From Vibrio methylphosphonaticus (GTDB lineage Bacteria; Pseudomonadota; Gammaproteobacteria; Enterobacterales; Vibrionaceae), in assembly GCF_023634655.1 (NCBI RefSeq), contig NZ_JAMKMS010000002.1:186001-250000 (forward strand): 64,000 nucleotides of DNA, read 5' to 3'. The notes beneath the pieces are model-generated. The model did not search any database and had not been told where the DNA came from. It worked only from the letters and a program-made list of their open reading frames with translations. Within the stretch, counting starts at the first letter, position 1; each line of letters opens with the position of its first letter. Positions 9,433 through 17,887 of the stretch are shown here, in pieces. Both the position numbers and the translations under genes were made by a program.

Positions 9433-10566
9433 ATGCTTCAACTCAATAGCGACAACATTAAACTCAATCAATCTTCAAACGACAAACTTAGTGCCATTAA
9501 AGTCATCGCGGCAGACCTAACTGCAAAAGGGTTAGTTCAAGAAGGTTACGTCGATGGGATGCTTAATCGCGAAGGTCAAAATTCAACGTTTCTAGGTAAT
9601 GGTATCGCGATTCCTCATGGCACGACAGATACCCGTGATTTGGTAAAAACGACTGGTGTTGCAGTGCATCACTTCCCTAATGGCGTTGACTGGGGTAACG
9701 GTAATATCGCTTACGTCGCGATAGGCATTGCGGCTAAATCAGACGAACACTTAGGTATTTTGAAACAGCTGACTAAAGTGCTGTCTGCTGATGGTGTGGA
9801 GCAAAAGCTGAAACAGGCAAAAACCGAACAAGAGATCATGGCGCTATTAAATGGCGACGTGCAGCTTGAAGCCGATTTTGATGCTTCACTAATTCAACTT
9901 AACTTCCCTGCAAGTGAAATGATTCAAATGGCTGCGGTTGCCGGTGGCTTACTTAAAAACACAGGTGGCACTGGCGCTGAGTTTGTTGCCGACCTTGTGA
10001 CCAAGTCCCCCACGCACCTTGGCAAAGGGTTATGGCTAGTCAGTAGTGATAAAGCCGTCACTCGCACTGGAATGGCCTTTGTCTCAACGATTAACCAATG
10101 CGAATTGGATGGTACACCAGTACAAGCACTTATTGCGTTCGCGGCATGTAACAACGCCCACGAAGTGATGCTTAGTAAAATTACCGACCTCGTCTTTAAG
10201 CAAGAGCAAAGTAAACTGCTATCACTTTCTGCAGAACAACTACTCTCATTCTTCACTGGTGAACAAGCACCAGTCGTTGAAAGTGACAGTGGTAATGTCG
10301 CGGTATTCAAAATCAGAAATGCTCATGGTCTGCATGCCCGCCCTGGCGCAATGCTGGTTGCTGAAGCGAAAAAATTTGAAGCAACGATTCAAGTATCAAA
10401 CCTAAACGGCGAAGGGAAAGCAGTTAACGCGAAGAGCCTAATGAAAGTGATTGCTTTAGGTGTTAAGCACGGTCACGAATTGCAATTTAGCGCCGACGGT
10501 GTCGATGCCGAGCAAGCCCTAGACGCCATTGGAAAAGCTATCGCCTCTGGTCTTGGTGAAGGATAA
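9433..10566 (+). CDS. fruB: Fructose PTS IIA-HPr fusion protein (DTP, FruB)
   Basis: Cytoplasmic phosphocarrier that takes phosphate from enzyme I and passes it to FruA. The 377-residue protein has an N-terminal IIA(Fru) domain with the phosphorylated histidine in GIAIPHGT (His62). A central linker domain and a C-terminal FPr domain with the HPr motif GLHARPG (His301) follow. An AGGTGAG ribosome-binding site supports the ATG. It is the first gene of fruB-fruK-fruA and ends 9 bases before fruK. Confidence 0.96.
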   Translation: MLQLNSDNIKLNQSSNDKLSAIKVIAADLTAKGLVQEGYVDGMLNREGQNSTFLGNGIAIPHGTTDTRDLVKTTGVAVHHFPNGVDWGNGNIAYVAIGIAAKSDEHLGILKQLTKVLSADGVEQKLKQAKTEQEIMALLNGDVQLEADFDASLIQLNFPASEMIQMAAVAGGLLKNTGGTGAEFVADLVTKSPTHLGKGLWLVSSDKAVTRTGMAFVSTINQCELDGTPVQALIAFAACNNAHEVMLSKITDLVFKQEQSKLLSLSAEQLLSFFTGEQAPVVESDSGNVAVFKIRNAHGLHARPGAMLVAEAKKFEATIQVSNLNGEGKAVNAKSLMKVIALGVKHGHELQFSADGVDAEQALDAIGKAIASGLGEG

Positions 10567-10575
10567 GGATTGATG

Positions 10576-11541
10576 ATGACGACTCAATTAGAACCATCAG
10601 TGACGAATAAAGTTGTCACTATTACCCTCAATCCTGCTTTAGATCTTACTGGCAGCTTAGATAAGCTCAATCAAGGTTCAGTGAGCTTAGTCAACAACGG
10701 TTCACTGCATGCGGCAGGTAAAGGCGTTAACGTTGCTAAAGTATTATCCGACTTAGGCGCAGACGTGACGGTAACAGGCTTTCTAGGAACCGACAATCAA
10801 GAGCTTTTTTGCCAACTCTTTACGGAGTTAAACGCCAAAGACGAATTCATTCGTGTTTCTGGCTCGACGCGTATCAATGTGAAGCTAGTTGAAAACAGTG
10901 GTGAAGTCAGTGACATTAATTTCCCGGGTGTTGAGGTTGACGCGCAAGCGATCACTCAGTTTGAGGCAACACTCGAAACACTCATGCATAGCCATGACTA
11001 CTTTGTCTTTGCTGGTAGCTTACCACGCGGTATTAGCGCCGCGCAGTGCGCACAATGGATTGAAAAGCTACAAAGCAATGGCAAACGAGTTCTGTTTGAT
11101 AGCAGCCGCGATGCGCTAACCCAGGGTTTAGATGCGAAGCCATGGTTAATTAAACCCAATGATGAAGAGCTCTCTCAATTCGTTGGGCGTGAACTCAGCA
11201 CTCAAGAACACTGTTTGGAAGCGGCCGAAACGCTTTCTGATAAAGGCATAGATAACATTGTTGTCTCCATGGGTGCTGAAGGCGTTCTATGGTTACATGA
11301 TAACCAATGGCTTCAAGCAAAGCCGCCAAAAATGCGTGTAGTCAGCACAGTTGGCGCTGGCGACACACTAGTTGCTGGGCTATGTTGGGGCCACATGCAA
11401 TCTATGCCAAAACTCGAATTACTCTCCTTTGCTACTGCACTTTCTGCTCTGGCCGTTGGCCAGGTTGGCGTTGGTGTACCAAGTAAAGAAGACGTTGTAT
11501 CCCTACAAAAACAAATACCGTCACAAGCGCTAAATCGTTAA
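10576..11541 (+). CDS. fruK: 1-Phosphofructokinase FruK
   Basis: PfkB-family kinase that converts fructose 1-phosphate, made by FruA, to fructose 1,6-bisphosphate for glycolysis. Motifs include TITLNPALDLT, the sugar-binding GKGVNVAKVL and the catalytic VGAGDTLVAGL near the C terminus. TTG, ATG and ATG follow each other at 10570, 10573 and 10576. I chose the last because the AAGGA site at 10565-10569 is then 6 bases away, giving 321 residues. FruK is also reported to modulate Cra/FruR, which fits the neighbouring operators. Confidence 0.95.
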   Translation: MTTQLEPSVTNKVVTITLNPALDLTGSLDKLNQGSVSLVNNGSLHAAGKGVNVAKVLSDLGADVTVTGFLGTDNQELFCQLFTELNAKDEFIRVSGSTRINVKLVENSGEVSDINFPGVEVDAQAITQFEATLETLMHSHDYFVFAGSLPRGISAAQCAQWIEKLQSNGKRVLFDSSRDALTQGLDAKPWLIKPNDEELSQFVGRELSTQEHCLEAAETLSDKGIDNIVVSMGAEGVLWLHDNQWLQAKPPKMRVVSTVGAGDTLVAGLCWGHMQSMPKLELLSFATALSALAVGQVGVGVPSKEDVVSLQKQIPSQALNR

Positions 11542-11598
11542 GCATCTGTATTGATGATTCTGATTTAACACGACAAAATGGACATAAAGGTCGAATCT

Positions 11599-13350
11599 AT
11601 GAAAATTTCAATCATTACCGCCTGCCCTAGTGGGGTAGCGAACAGCATTATTGCCGCCGGATTACTTGATCAAGCAGCCAAAGCACTCGGCCATGATGCC
11701 AGCGTTGAATGCCACTCCAGTGTTGTAGAAACGCAAGTATTAACTGAGGCTCAAATCGCTGAGTCTGACGCGATTATCATTGCAGCAAACGCGCCTGTCG
11801 ATACACAGCGTTTAATTGGTAAACGTGTTTATCAAGCCAATATTTCTGAGTGCACCAGTGACCCTAAGGCGTTTTTAAGCAAAGCGATCAGTGATGCTCA
11901 AACATTAAGCCAAGAAGCGGCACTCACCGTTTCCACTACCGAGCCCGTAAATAACGAGAGTTCGTCTACCACGAAAAAGATTGTCGCTATCACAGCATGC
12001 CCGACTGGTGTCGCGCATACATTCATGGCAGCAGAAGCACTGGAGAACGAAGCGAAGCGCCTTGGTCACCAGATTAAAGTGGAAACTCGCGGCTCAGTTG
12101 GCGCTAAAAATCAACTTAGTGATCAAGATATCGCAGATGCCGATCTTGTCATCATCGCCGCCGACATCGAAGTTCCTTTGGATCGTTTTAACGGCAAAAA
12201 CATGTACAAGACCAGCACAGGTCTTGCATTGAAAAAAACCGAACAAGAGATCAACAAGGCATTTTCTGAAGCGACTCCTTATGCTCACGCAGGTGGAAAC
12301 AATCAAGCACCCGCAACAGAAGAGAAAAAAGGCGTTTATAAACACCTAATGACAGGTGTATCTCACATGCTTCCTGTCGTGGTTGCTGGTGGTTTGATTA
12401 TCGCCCTTTCGTTCGTATTTGGTATTGAAGCCTTTAAAGAAGAAGGGTCTCTACCTGCTGCGCTTATGACCATCGGTGGTGGCAGCGCATTTGCATTAAT
12501 GATTCCGGTTCTTGCTGGCTTTATTGCCTTTTCCATTGCTGACCGTCCAGGTCTTGCGCCCGGTCTAATCGGCGGCATGCTGGCAAGCTCGACTGGTGCT
12601 GGCTTCTTAGGCGGTATCGTTGCAGGTTTCCTTGCGGGCTATTCAGCTAAGTTGATAGCCGATAAAGTTCAGTTGCCGCAATCAATGGAAGCGCTCAAAC
12701 CTATTTTGATCATTCCATTTATTGCCAGCTTGTTTACTGGCTTAGTCATGGTTTACATCGTGGGCGGCCCTGTGGCTGGCATTATGTCTGCAATGACGGA
12801 CTTCCTAAATAATATGGGTTCTGCGAATGCGGTTCTACTCGGTGTTATCTTGGGCTGCATGATGTGTTTTGACCTTGGTGGTCCGGTCAACAAAGCAGCG
12901 TATACCTTTGGCGTTGGTCTGCTTGCGTCTCAAACTTATGCTCCAATGGCCGCTATCATGGCCGCAGGTATGGTGCCGGCTCTGGGTATGGGGCTTGCGA
13001 CTTTCCTTGCAAAAGATAAGTTTGAAGCGGGTGAACGCGAAGCAGGCAAAGCATCTTTCGTACTAGGCATGTGCTTTATCTCTGAGGGTGCCATTCCATT
13101 TGCAGCAAAAGATCCAATGCGCGTAATCCCATCATGTATGGCTGGCGGCGCGCTAACGGGTGCACTATCTATGCTTGTAGGCGCAAAACTGATGGCACCA
13201 CACGGTGGTCTGTTCGTATTGCTTATTCCTGGAGCAATTTCACCAGTACTGATGTATTTAGTCGCTATCGCTGCGGGTACTTTGGTGACAGGCTTTACCT
13301 ACGCTTTCTTAAAGCACCGCGCGGAAACGCAACAGGTGGCTAACGCTTAA
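11599..13350 (+). CDS. fruA: Fructose-specific PTS permease IIB'BC (FruA)
   Basis: Inner-membrane component that imports fructose and phosphorylates it to fructose 1-phosphate. From this start (583 residues) the order is a degenerate IIB' domain (ITACPSGVANS), the active IIB domain with phosphocysteine in ITACPTGVAHTF (about residue 134), then a hydrophobic IIC domain from about residue 250 to the end. An ATG at 11578 is in frame, but 11599 has an AAGG site at the right distance and begins MKISIITACP like other FruA proteins. It is the last gene of the operon. Confidence 0.95.
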   Translation: MKISIITACPSGVANSIIAAGLLDQAAKALGHDASVECHSSVVETQVLTEAQIAESDAIIIAANAPVDTQRLIGKRVYQANISECTSDPKAFLSKAISDAQTLSQEAALTVSTTEPVNNESSSTTKKIVAITACPTGVAHTFMAAEALENEAKRLGHQIKVETRGSVGAKNQLSDQDIADADLVIIAADIEVPLDRFNGKNMYKTSTGLALKKTEQEINKAFSEATPYAHAGGNNQAPATEEKKGVYKHLMTGVSHMLPVVVAGGLIIALSFVFGIEAFKEEGSLPAALMTIGGGSAFALMIPVLAGFIAFSIADRPGLAPGLIGGMLASSTGAGFLGGIVAGFLAGYSAKLIADKVQLPQSMEALKPILIIPFIASLFTGLVMVYIVGGPVAGIMSAMTDFLNNMGSANAVLLGVILGCMMCFDLGGPVNKAAYTFGVGLLASQTYAPMAAIMAAGMVPALGMGLATFLAKDKFEAGEREAGKASFVLGMCFISEGAIPFAAKDPMRVIPSCMAGGALTGALSMLVGAKLMAPHGGLFVLLIPGAISPVLMYLVAIAAGTLVTGFTYAFLKHRAETQQVANA

Positions 13351-13415
13351 TTGGGTACGAAGGTTCCTTGTCCGAATGATTTAAGACAGACTACTTAGGG
13401 TGGGTCACCATCATT

Positions 13416-13446
13416 AAAAAAGGCGCTGCATCTGCGGCGCCTTTTA
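13416..13446. terminator. Bidirectional terminator between fruA and protease 1
   Basis: AAAAGGCGC pairs with GCGCCTTTT, flanked by A-tract and T-tract, so it can stop transcription from both the fru operon and the convergent protease gene. Confidence 0.85.
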
Positions 13447-13506
13447 CTTTCCGTGAGTTGAGAAACCACACCTTAGTCGTCTCTTCAATGCATATCACTA
13501 TTAACG

Positions 13507-13650
13507 GTAGCCGTTACCCAAGCTACTCGCTATCTAAATTCCTCTCTATCTAAACCAATCGCTATCTAAACTGAACGCTATCTAAACTGAACGCTATCTC
13601 AGCTAGTCGCAGTCTGAACGGCTAGTGATCTAGCGAATACTTGTCTAAGA
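13507..13650 (-). repeat. About nine 16-bp tandem repeats starting at the protease 1 stop codon
   Basis: On the minus strand the best units read TTTAGATAGCGTTCAG, TTTAGATAGCGATTGG, TTTAGATAGAGAGGAA and TTTAGATAGCGAGTAG. More degenerate units extend in the same phase back to the stop codon (TCT TAG AC). Since 16 leaves remainder 1 on division by three, successive TAGs fall in all three frames. The array ends about 60 bp before the hairpin at 13416-13446. Confidence 0.9.
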
Positions 13651-14697
13651 CGGCAATTTTCTTATCAAAAATCCGCCCATCAATAAGCCTAACCAGAACA
13701 AACCAACACTACCGCCTCCTCCCTCACCACCAGAGGCAAAGGTCCCTCCGGTATACACAACTTGGCCATACTGAGCGACATAGTTACTCCGTGCGAGGTC
13801 ATCCGACACATATCTAGGCGTCTCTAATCCGTCAGTCACTTGAGTAATCCAAACGCGATAGTCACTCACTTCGGTATACACGGCTGTCACTGCCGAACTG
13901 CTGTCCCCACAGGTCGAAGGGCCAAAACTCGTGATGCCAACTTGTGTCTGCACACCCGCATCATCCCAATAAATGGGGCCGCCAGAGTCCCCCTGACAAG
14001 TGCCTGCTTTTAATCCTGTTGATTGACTGACTGCGCCGGTAAAGCACACCTGCTTATCCGTTAAGTTGCCACCATTTCTAAAATTAGCACCACACACCGA
14101 ATTGTTGACCCACACTAAATTGGCTCTTTGCAAGATTGTCGTTCCTTCAACATTCGATCGGACGTTACCATGACCTACCGCGGTAAATGTATTGCTGGAA
14201 GAGCGATAACTTTCAGAGGATGCTAGCGTTGCGGCAGTACCCGAAGACGTGGAAGTTTCTAATTTCAGCACTGCCACGTCATTAGGGAGCAGAGCGGTAA
14301 TATTATTTGAGAAACTGGGGTGGATATACACTTCAACCACTCGCCTTCTATCAGCGTTTAGAAAGTTCCTCTCGTTTTCTAACATCGGAATCACAGTGGT
14401 GAATAAACCAGCGGCAAGATCGCCTTCAATACAGTGAGCGGCGGTGAGGACATATTCGGAGTTCAATAAGGTACCCCCACAATAGGCCCCACCCGAATAG
14501 CGACCATCATACTCGCTAGAATCGATATAAAGGCCGACGTAAGAAGGGTAATCAGCCGCGTTAGCATCCTCGCCATTGACAATCATAGGGGCGATATCTA
14601 CATCTTCAGCGTGAATAGGAAGCGCGCCCAAAGCACACATAGCAAGCAGTATTTTCTGAGTGATCTCACGAGTTTGCTTTTTCAACATCCATGCCAT
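13645..14697 (-). CDS. Secreted trypsin-like serine protease with GlyGly-CTERM tail (copy 1)
   Basis: S1-family protease. A signal peptide (to about HAEDVD) is followed by a short propeptide and the mature start IVNGEDA. The catalytic triad is visible in LTAAHC, NDVAVLKLE and CQGDSGGP. The C terminus has a glycine-rich stretch, a hydrophobic helix and the basic end IRKLPS. This is the GlyGly-CTERM sorting signal, which in Vibrio proteases such as VesB is processed by rhombosortase after type II secretion. ATG at 14697 has a GGAGG site 8 bases away (350 residues). It is a tandem paralogue of the next gene. Confidence 0.92.
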   Translation of the reverse strand: MAWMLKKQTREITQKILLAMCALGALPIHAEDVDIAPMIVNGEDANAADYPSYVGLYIDSSEYDGRYSGGAYCGGTLLNSEYVLTAAHCIEGDLAAGLFTTVIPMLENERNFLNADRRRVVEVYIHPSFSNNITALLPNDVAVLKLETSTSSGTAATLASSESYRSSSNTFTAVGHGNVRSNVEGTTILQRANLVWVNNSVCGANFRNGGNLTDKQVCFTGAVSQSTGLKAGTCQGDSGGPIYWDDAGVQTQVGITSFGPSTCGDSSSAVTAVYTEVSDYRVWITQVTDGLETPRYVSDDLARSNYVAQYGQVVYTGGTFASGGEGGGGSVGLFWLGLLMGGFLIRKLPS

Positions 14698-14907
14698 ACA
14701 AAGCCCCTCCATACAATTGACGCACATCCCAAATTGGCAAATTTATTGTGCTTTCATTAACAGTATAGAAAGAAAATCGTTGAAAAGTATCAAGCCAACG
14801 TGCATCTAAGCCCGTTTATTGAGACTAACTGGCTAAGTATCATTTTTAAGAATAGAGTCGGGGCAATATGGCTGCTGATTGTGCGCTTGTATTCGTAGGA
14901 GAGAAAA

Positions 14908-14950
14908 ACAAAGACCCCGTGGCCGCAACGGCACTGCGAGGTCTTTAAAA
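14908..14950 (-). terminator. Terminator of protease 2 (minus strand)
   Basis: AAAGACC...GGTCTTT forms the base of an imperfect hairpin with an inner GC-rich part. On the minus strand it is followed by a T-rich run (TTTGTTTTT). It lies 19 bp after the protease 2 stop, separating the two protease transcripts. Confidence 0.75.
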
Positions 14951-14968
14951 AGCAATAGCGAAAAAGTG

Positions 14969-16024
14969 TTACTTGGCTGACACGTGACGCTCTCTCTTCC
15001 AACCAAAAAAAGTGAGCATCAACAACGCAAATAATGATATCGCGCCGCCACCAGAACTACTCGATGTTGTGCTCTCGTTTGATCGAATATCAAAGCCTTG
15101 ACTAATCAAGTACGCCGTTCTTTCTTCGTCTGTGGATACATAGTCTGGATCGATCTGCCCGTTTAATACGTCATTAATCCAGTCTGAGTAATCCGCAATT
15201 TCTGTAAATACAGCCGTCACGTTCCGCGTATTGTCTCCACAAGGAACAGGACCAAAACTGGTAATCCCAACTTGCGTCTGCACGCCCGCATCATCCCAAT
15301 AAATCGGACCGCCAGAATCACCTTGGCAGCTCCCAGCAAGCAAGTGACTTACCGCACTATAATCACCGGTAAAACAAAGATGGAAGCTTTCTAGGTAATG
15401 ACCATTATCAAATTCTCCCGCGCAGACAGAATTATCCACCCAGCTAAGATTGACCTTTTGTAACACGCTTGTCGCATCAACATTTGACTGTGTATTACCG
15501 TGACCAACCGCCGTAAAAACATGATTGCCGCTGCGATAGCTTTCATCCCTTGGCTGGGCAATCGCGGTGCCGATACTCAGTGCAGACTCAAGTTTTAATA
15601 TCGCAATATCATTAGGCAATAGTTGCCCAATATCGTTGCTATAGTTCGCCGGATGATAAATCTCGACCACACGTTGCTTTTCAGCGGTTAGATAATCATT
15701 TTCATTCTGTAATTGGGGGGCAGCCATAGTAAAAAGCTGTGACTCTTGATTGCCATAAATACAGTGAGCAGCGGTCAGCACATACTGATCATTCAGTAAT
15801 GTTCCTCCACAATATGGTGCCACTGAATAGAAAAAATTATACTCACTCGAATCCTGAAACAGGCTGACAAAGGAGGGGTAATCACTCACATCAGCATTGG
15901 AGCCATTGACAATATAAGGCGATATCGCCACTGCTGAACTCGTACTGTCTTCAGCTAATACGTTTGAACATAGCGTTGATAGCGCAATGACCGCTAGATA
16001 AGATTTCCTTAAAAACTGAACCAC
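14969..16024 (-). CDS. Secreted trypsin-like serine protease with GlyGly-CTERM tail (copy 2)
   Basis: Paralogue of the preceding protease, 351 residues. A signal peptide ends near VLA and the mature domain begins at IVNGSNA. The triad is in LTAAHCIYG, NDIAILKLE and CQGDSGGP. The segment PIYWDDAGVQTQVGITSFGP is identical in both copies, showing a local duplication or gene conversion. The tail SSSSGGG, a hydrophobic helix and WKRERHVSAK form a GlyGly-CTERM signal. Expected route: Sec, type II secretion, then anchoring or processing by rhombosortase. Substrate unknown. Confidence 0.92.
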   Translation of the reverse strand: MVQFLRKSYLAVIALSTLCSNVLAEDSTSSAVAISPYIVNGSNADVSDYPSFVSLFQDSSEYNFFYSVAPYCGGTLLNDQYVLTAAHCIYGNQESQLFTMAAPQLQNENDYLTAEKQRVVEIYHPANYSNDIGQLLPNDIAILKLESALSIGTAIAQPRDESYRSGNHVFTAVGHGNTQSNVDATSVLQKVNLSWVDNSVCAGEFDNGHYLESFHLCFTGDYSAVSHLLAGSCQGDSGGPIYWDDAGVQTQVGITSFGPVPCGDNTRNVTAVFTEIADYSDWINDVLNGQIDPDYVSTDEERTAYLISQGFDIRSNESTTSSSSGGGAISLFALLMLTFFGWKRERHVSAK

Positions 16025-16380
16025 GAAATAGTTACTCCCTGTTGACTATCGCTCTGTATGGCTAGAGTTCAATTGATATCATTCAAACCAACTTCATGCA
16101 AACGCCAAAGGCGCCATACCAACCTAACTCTCATTAAGTACAACATTTCTCGCACTTTATTGCGTTAGCCATATGTGTTTAGGCGCACTCTCAGTTTCTA
16201 GAGGCGAAAAAAAACACCGCATAATGCGGTGTTTTTAAGAGTAACCGTCAGTCGCAGACTCTCAGGGGCACTTGTTCTGCTTACTATTCTTGCGACCAGT
16301 TATCTATACGACTTGCTATCCACACAACTCGCTATCCGCGCGACTAGCTATCTACGTAACTAGTTATCCACGCAAACGAG
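16025..16380. other. Intergenic region between protease 2 and gcvT
   Basis: The left part should hold the protease 2 promoter, the middle carries the gcvT terminator, and the right part is almost entirely the 16-bp repeat array of the gcvT 3' end. I see no extra gene. Confidence 0.6.
16207..16237 (-). terminator. Intrinsic terminator of gcvT
   Basis: ACACCGC/GCGGTGT stem with a 5-base loop. On the minus strand it is followed by eight T residues; the other side also has five T, so some bidirectional function is possible. Confidence 0.88.
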
Positions 16381-16389
16381 CTATCCACG
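16277..16389 (-). repeat. Seven 16-bp tandem repeats starting in the gcvT stop codon
   Basis: Units on the minus strand begin with CGTGGATAGCTCGTTTG (17 bp), whose CGT GGA TAG are the last two codons and the stop of gcvT. Then come CGTGGATAACTAGTTA, CGTAGATAGCTAGTCG, CGCGGATAGCGAGTTG, TGTGGATAGCAAGTCG, TATAGATAACTGGTCG and CAAGAATAGTAAGCAG. Each unit carries TAG or TAA. The consensus (GATAGC-AGT) resembles that after protease 1. Confidence 0.93.
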
Positions 16390-17514
16390 GTAATAACGCT
16401 GAGGCACAAACGGCATTTTCTCAACGGTCATTGCCAACTTTTTACCACGCACTTCTGCAAACACTTCAGTGCCTACTGGCATAAACTCTGTTTTCACATA
16501 GCCCATAGACACTGGCTTACCTGCTGTCGGCCCAGCTGTACCACTGGTGACAATACCAATTTCATTATCATCAGCATCAAACAGTACCGCGCCTTCACGT
16601 ACCGGTGCTTTAGTTTGACCAACCAGACCAACACGCTTACGACTCACGGCTTTGGTTTCAATTTGATCTAGGATGATATCCGCACCAGGGAAGCCACCCG
16701 CACGCTCACCATCGGCACGACGTACTTTTTGAATTCCCCACAACAAACTTGCCTCTACTGGCGTCGTTGTGGTGTCAAGATCGTGACCGTATAGGCACAA
16801 ACCGCACTCTAGTCTCAGTGAATCACGAGCACCAAGGCCAATCCACTCCACTTCTTCTTCTGCGGTAAGCTTACGAGCAAGCTCCTCTGCTTGGTTCGCA
16901 GGTACAGAAATCTCGTACCCATCTTCGCCAGTGTAACCACTGCGCGATACAATGCAGTCGGCACCAAGTAGATTAACGCTTCTTACATCCATAAACAGCA
17001 TATCCGCGACTTCTGGTGCCAGACGAGCCAAAACTTGCGCCGCTTTTGGTCCTTGAATCGCCAGTAATGCGCGGTCTTGGATAACTTCCATCTCAACGCC
17101 ATCAGTAAGGTGCGCTTCAATGTGAGTAATGTCTTGCTCTTTACAAGCCGCATTAACAACAACAAACAGGTGTTCCCCAAGGTTGGCCACCATCAGATCG
17201 TCCATGATGCCACCTTGCTCATTAGTAAAGAAAGCGTAACGCTGCTTTCCTACTGGTAAATCGATAATATCGACAGGGACTAATGACTCAAGAATCTTAG
17301 CGGCATTCTCGCCATGCAAACGCAGTTGACCCATGTGCGACACATCAAAAAGGCCAGCCGCATCACGACAATGTAAATGCTCTTTTTTTACACCCAAAGG
17401 ATACTGTACTGGCATATCGTAACCAGCGAATGGAACCATTTTAGCGCCAACTTCAACATGAAGAGCGTGTAAAGGTGTCGTCAATAGATCTTGAGTCACT
17501 TGTTCTTGTGCCAT
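16381..17514 (-). CDS. gcvT: Aminomethyltransferase, glycine cleavage T protein
   Basis: T protein of the glycine cleavage system: releases ammonia from the aminomethyl-lipoyl arm of GcvH and passes the methylene group to tetrahydrofolate. 377 residues. Folate-domain signatures include VPFAGYDMPVQYP, GLFDVSHMGQ and SRSGYTGEDGYEI; the C-terminal barrel contains GARDSLRLECGLCLYG. A GGAGA site precedes the ATG. It is transcribed away from glyA-gcvH-gcvP, with the XRE-cupin regulator between them. A PurR-like box and a candidate XRE operator lie upstream, and the stop codon lies in the first unit of a tandem repeat array. Confidence 0.96.
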   Translation of the reverse strand: MAQEQVTQDLLTTPLHALHVEVGAKMVPFAGYDMPVQYPLGVKKEHLHCRDAAGLFDVSHMGQLRLHGENAAKILESLVPVDIIDLPVGKQRYAFFTNEQGGIMDDLMVANLGEHLFVVVNAACKEQDITHIEAHLTDGVEMEVIQDRALLAIQGPKAAQVLARLAPEVADMLFMDVRSVNLLGADCIVSRSGYTGEDGYEISVPANQAEELARKLTAEEEVEWIGLGARDSLRLECGLCLYGHDLDTTTTPVEASLLWGIQKVRRADGERAGGFPGADIILDQIETKAVSRKRVGLVGQTKAPVREGAVLFDADDNEIGIVTSGTAGPTAGKPVSMGYVKTEFMPVGTEVFAEVRGKKLAMTVEKMPFVPQRYYRG

Positions 17515-17666
17515 TTTATTCTCCGTGAGCTGTAATCAGCCGCTGTTTAACTTTCACGTCATCTTTATAAGCCCTAACGCATTCGCCGCTAGAGCACATT
17601 ACTATGCTTTACACCGTTTCTCACAGTGAATCATCAATCAGCTCAATGATTAAAAATCCACCTACC

Positions 17667-17691
17667 AGAAACTATGTTTCCTATAATAAAC
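17667..17691. promoter_or_regulatory. Candidate operator of the XRE-cupin regulator, gcvT side
   Basis: AGAAACTATGTTTCCTATAA contains the palindrome GAAAC-TAT-GTTTC and shares GAAACT-TGTTTCCTATA with the site on the glyA side. It lies about 155 bp upstream of gcvT. Two copies in front of the two halves of one pathway suggest a common regulator, most likely the gene between them. Confidence 0.65.
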
Positions 17692-17842
17692 AAGAATGCG
17701 CCAATTTTTCATCATTAACAACATTTGAACAGGCATAAATGTGACATTTAACAAACTCATTACACAACCAAATGCAAATGAAGCGGCCTGTTCAATGCAC
17801 TTTTCTGCTTATTTCCTGTAATTTCTGCGATTTTAGCGGCAA

Positions 17843-17858
17843 TAGCAAACGTTTGCCT
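17843..17858. promoter_or_regulatory. PurR-like box upstream of gcvT
   Basis: The palindrome GCAAACGTTTGC lies within a 16-bp match to the PurR consensus (A-N-GCAAACGTTT-N-C-N-T), with one outer mismatch. PurR represses glycine cleavage and one-carbon genes in enteric bacteria, so the site fits its neighbour. It lies about 330 bp from the gcvT start, which is rather far. Confidence 0.65.
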
Positions 17859-17887
17859 TTATTATTGGAAACTCATTCAATCGCTTG

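Larger units (their letters stand above)
17515..17887. other. gcvT promoter region
   Basis: Holds a candidate XRE operator (17667-17691) and a PurR-like palindrome (17843-17858). I looked for the tandem glycine riboswitch common upstream of Vibrio glycine genes and saw none of its conserved segments on either strand. Confidence 0.6.

Noticed and set aside
13507..16389. Regularly spaced repeats as a CRISPR array
   Set aside because: Units are directly adjacent, 16 bp long and degenerate, with no unique spacers and no cas genes.
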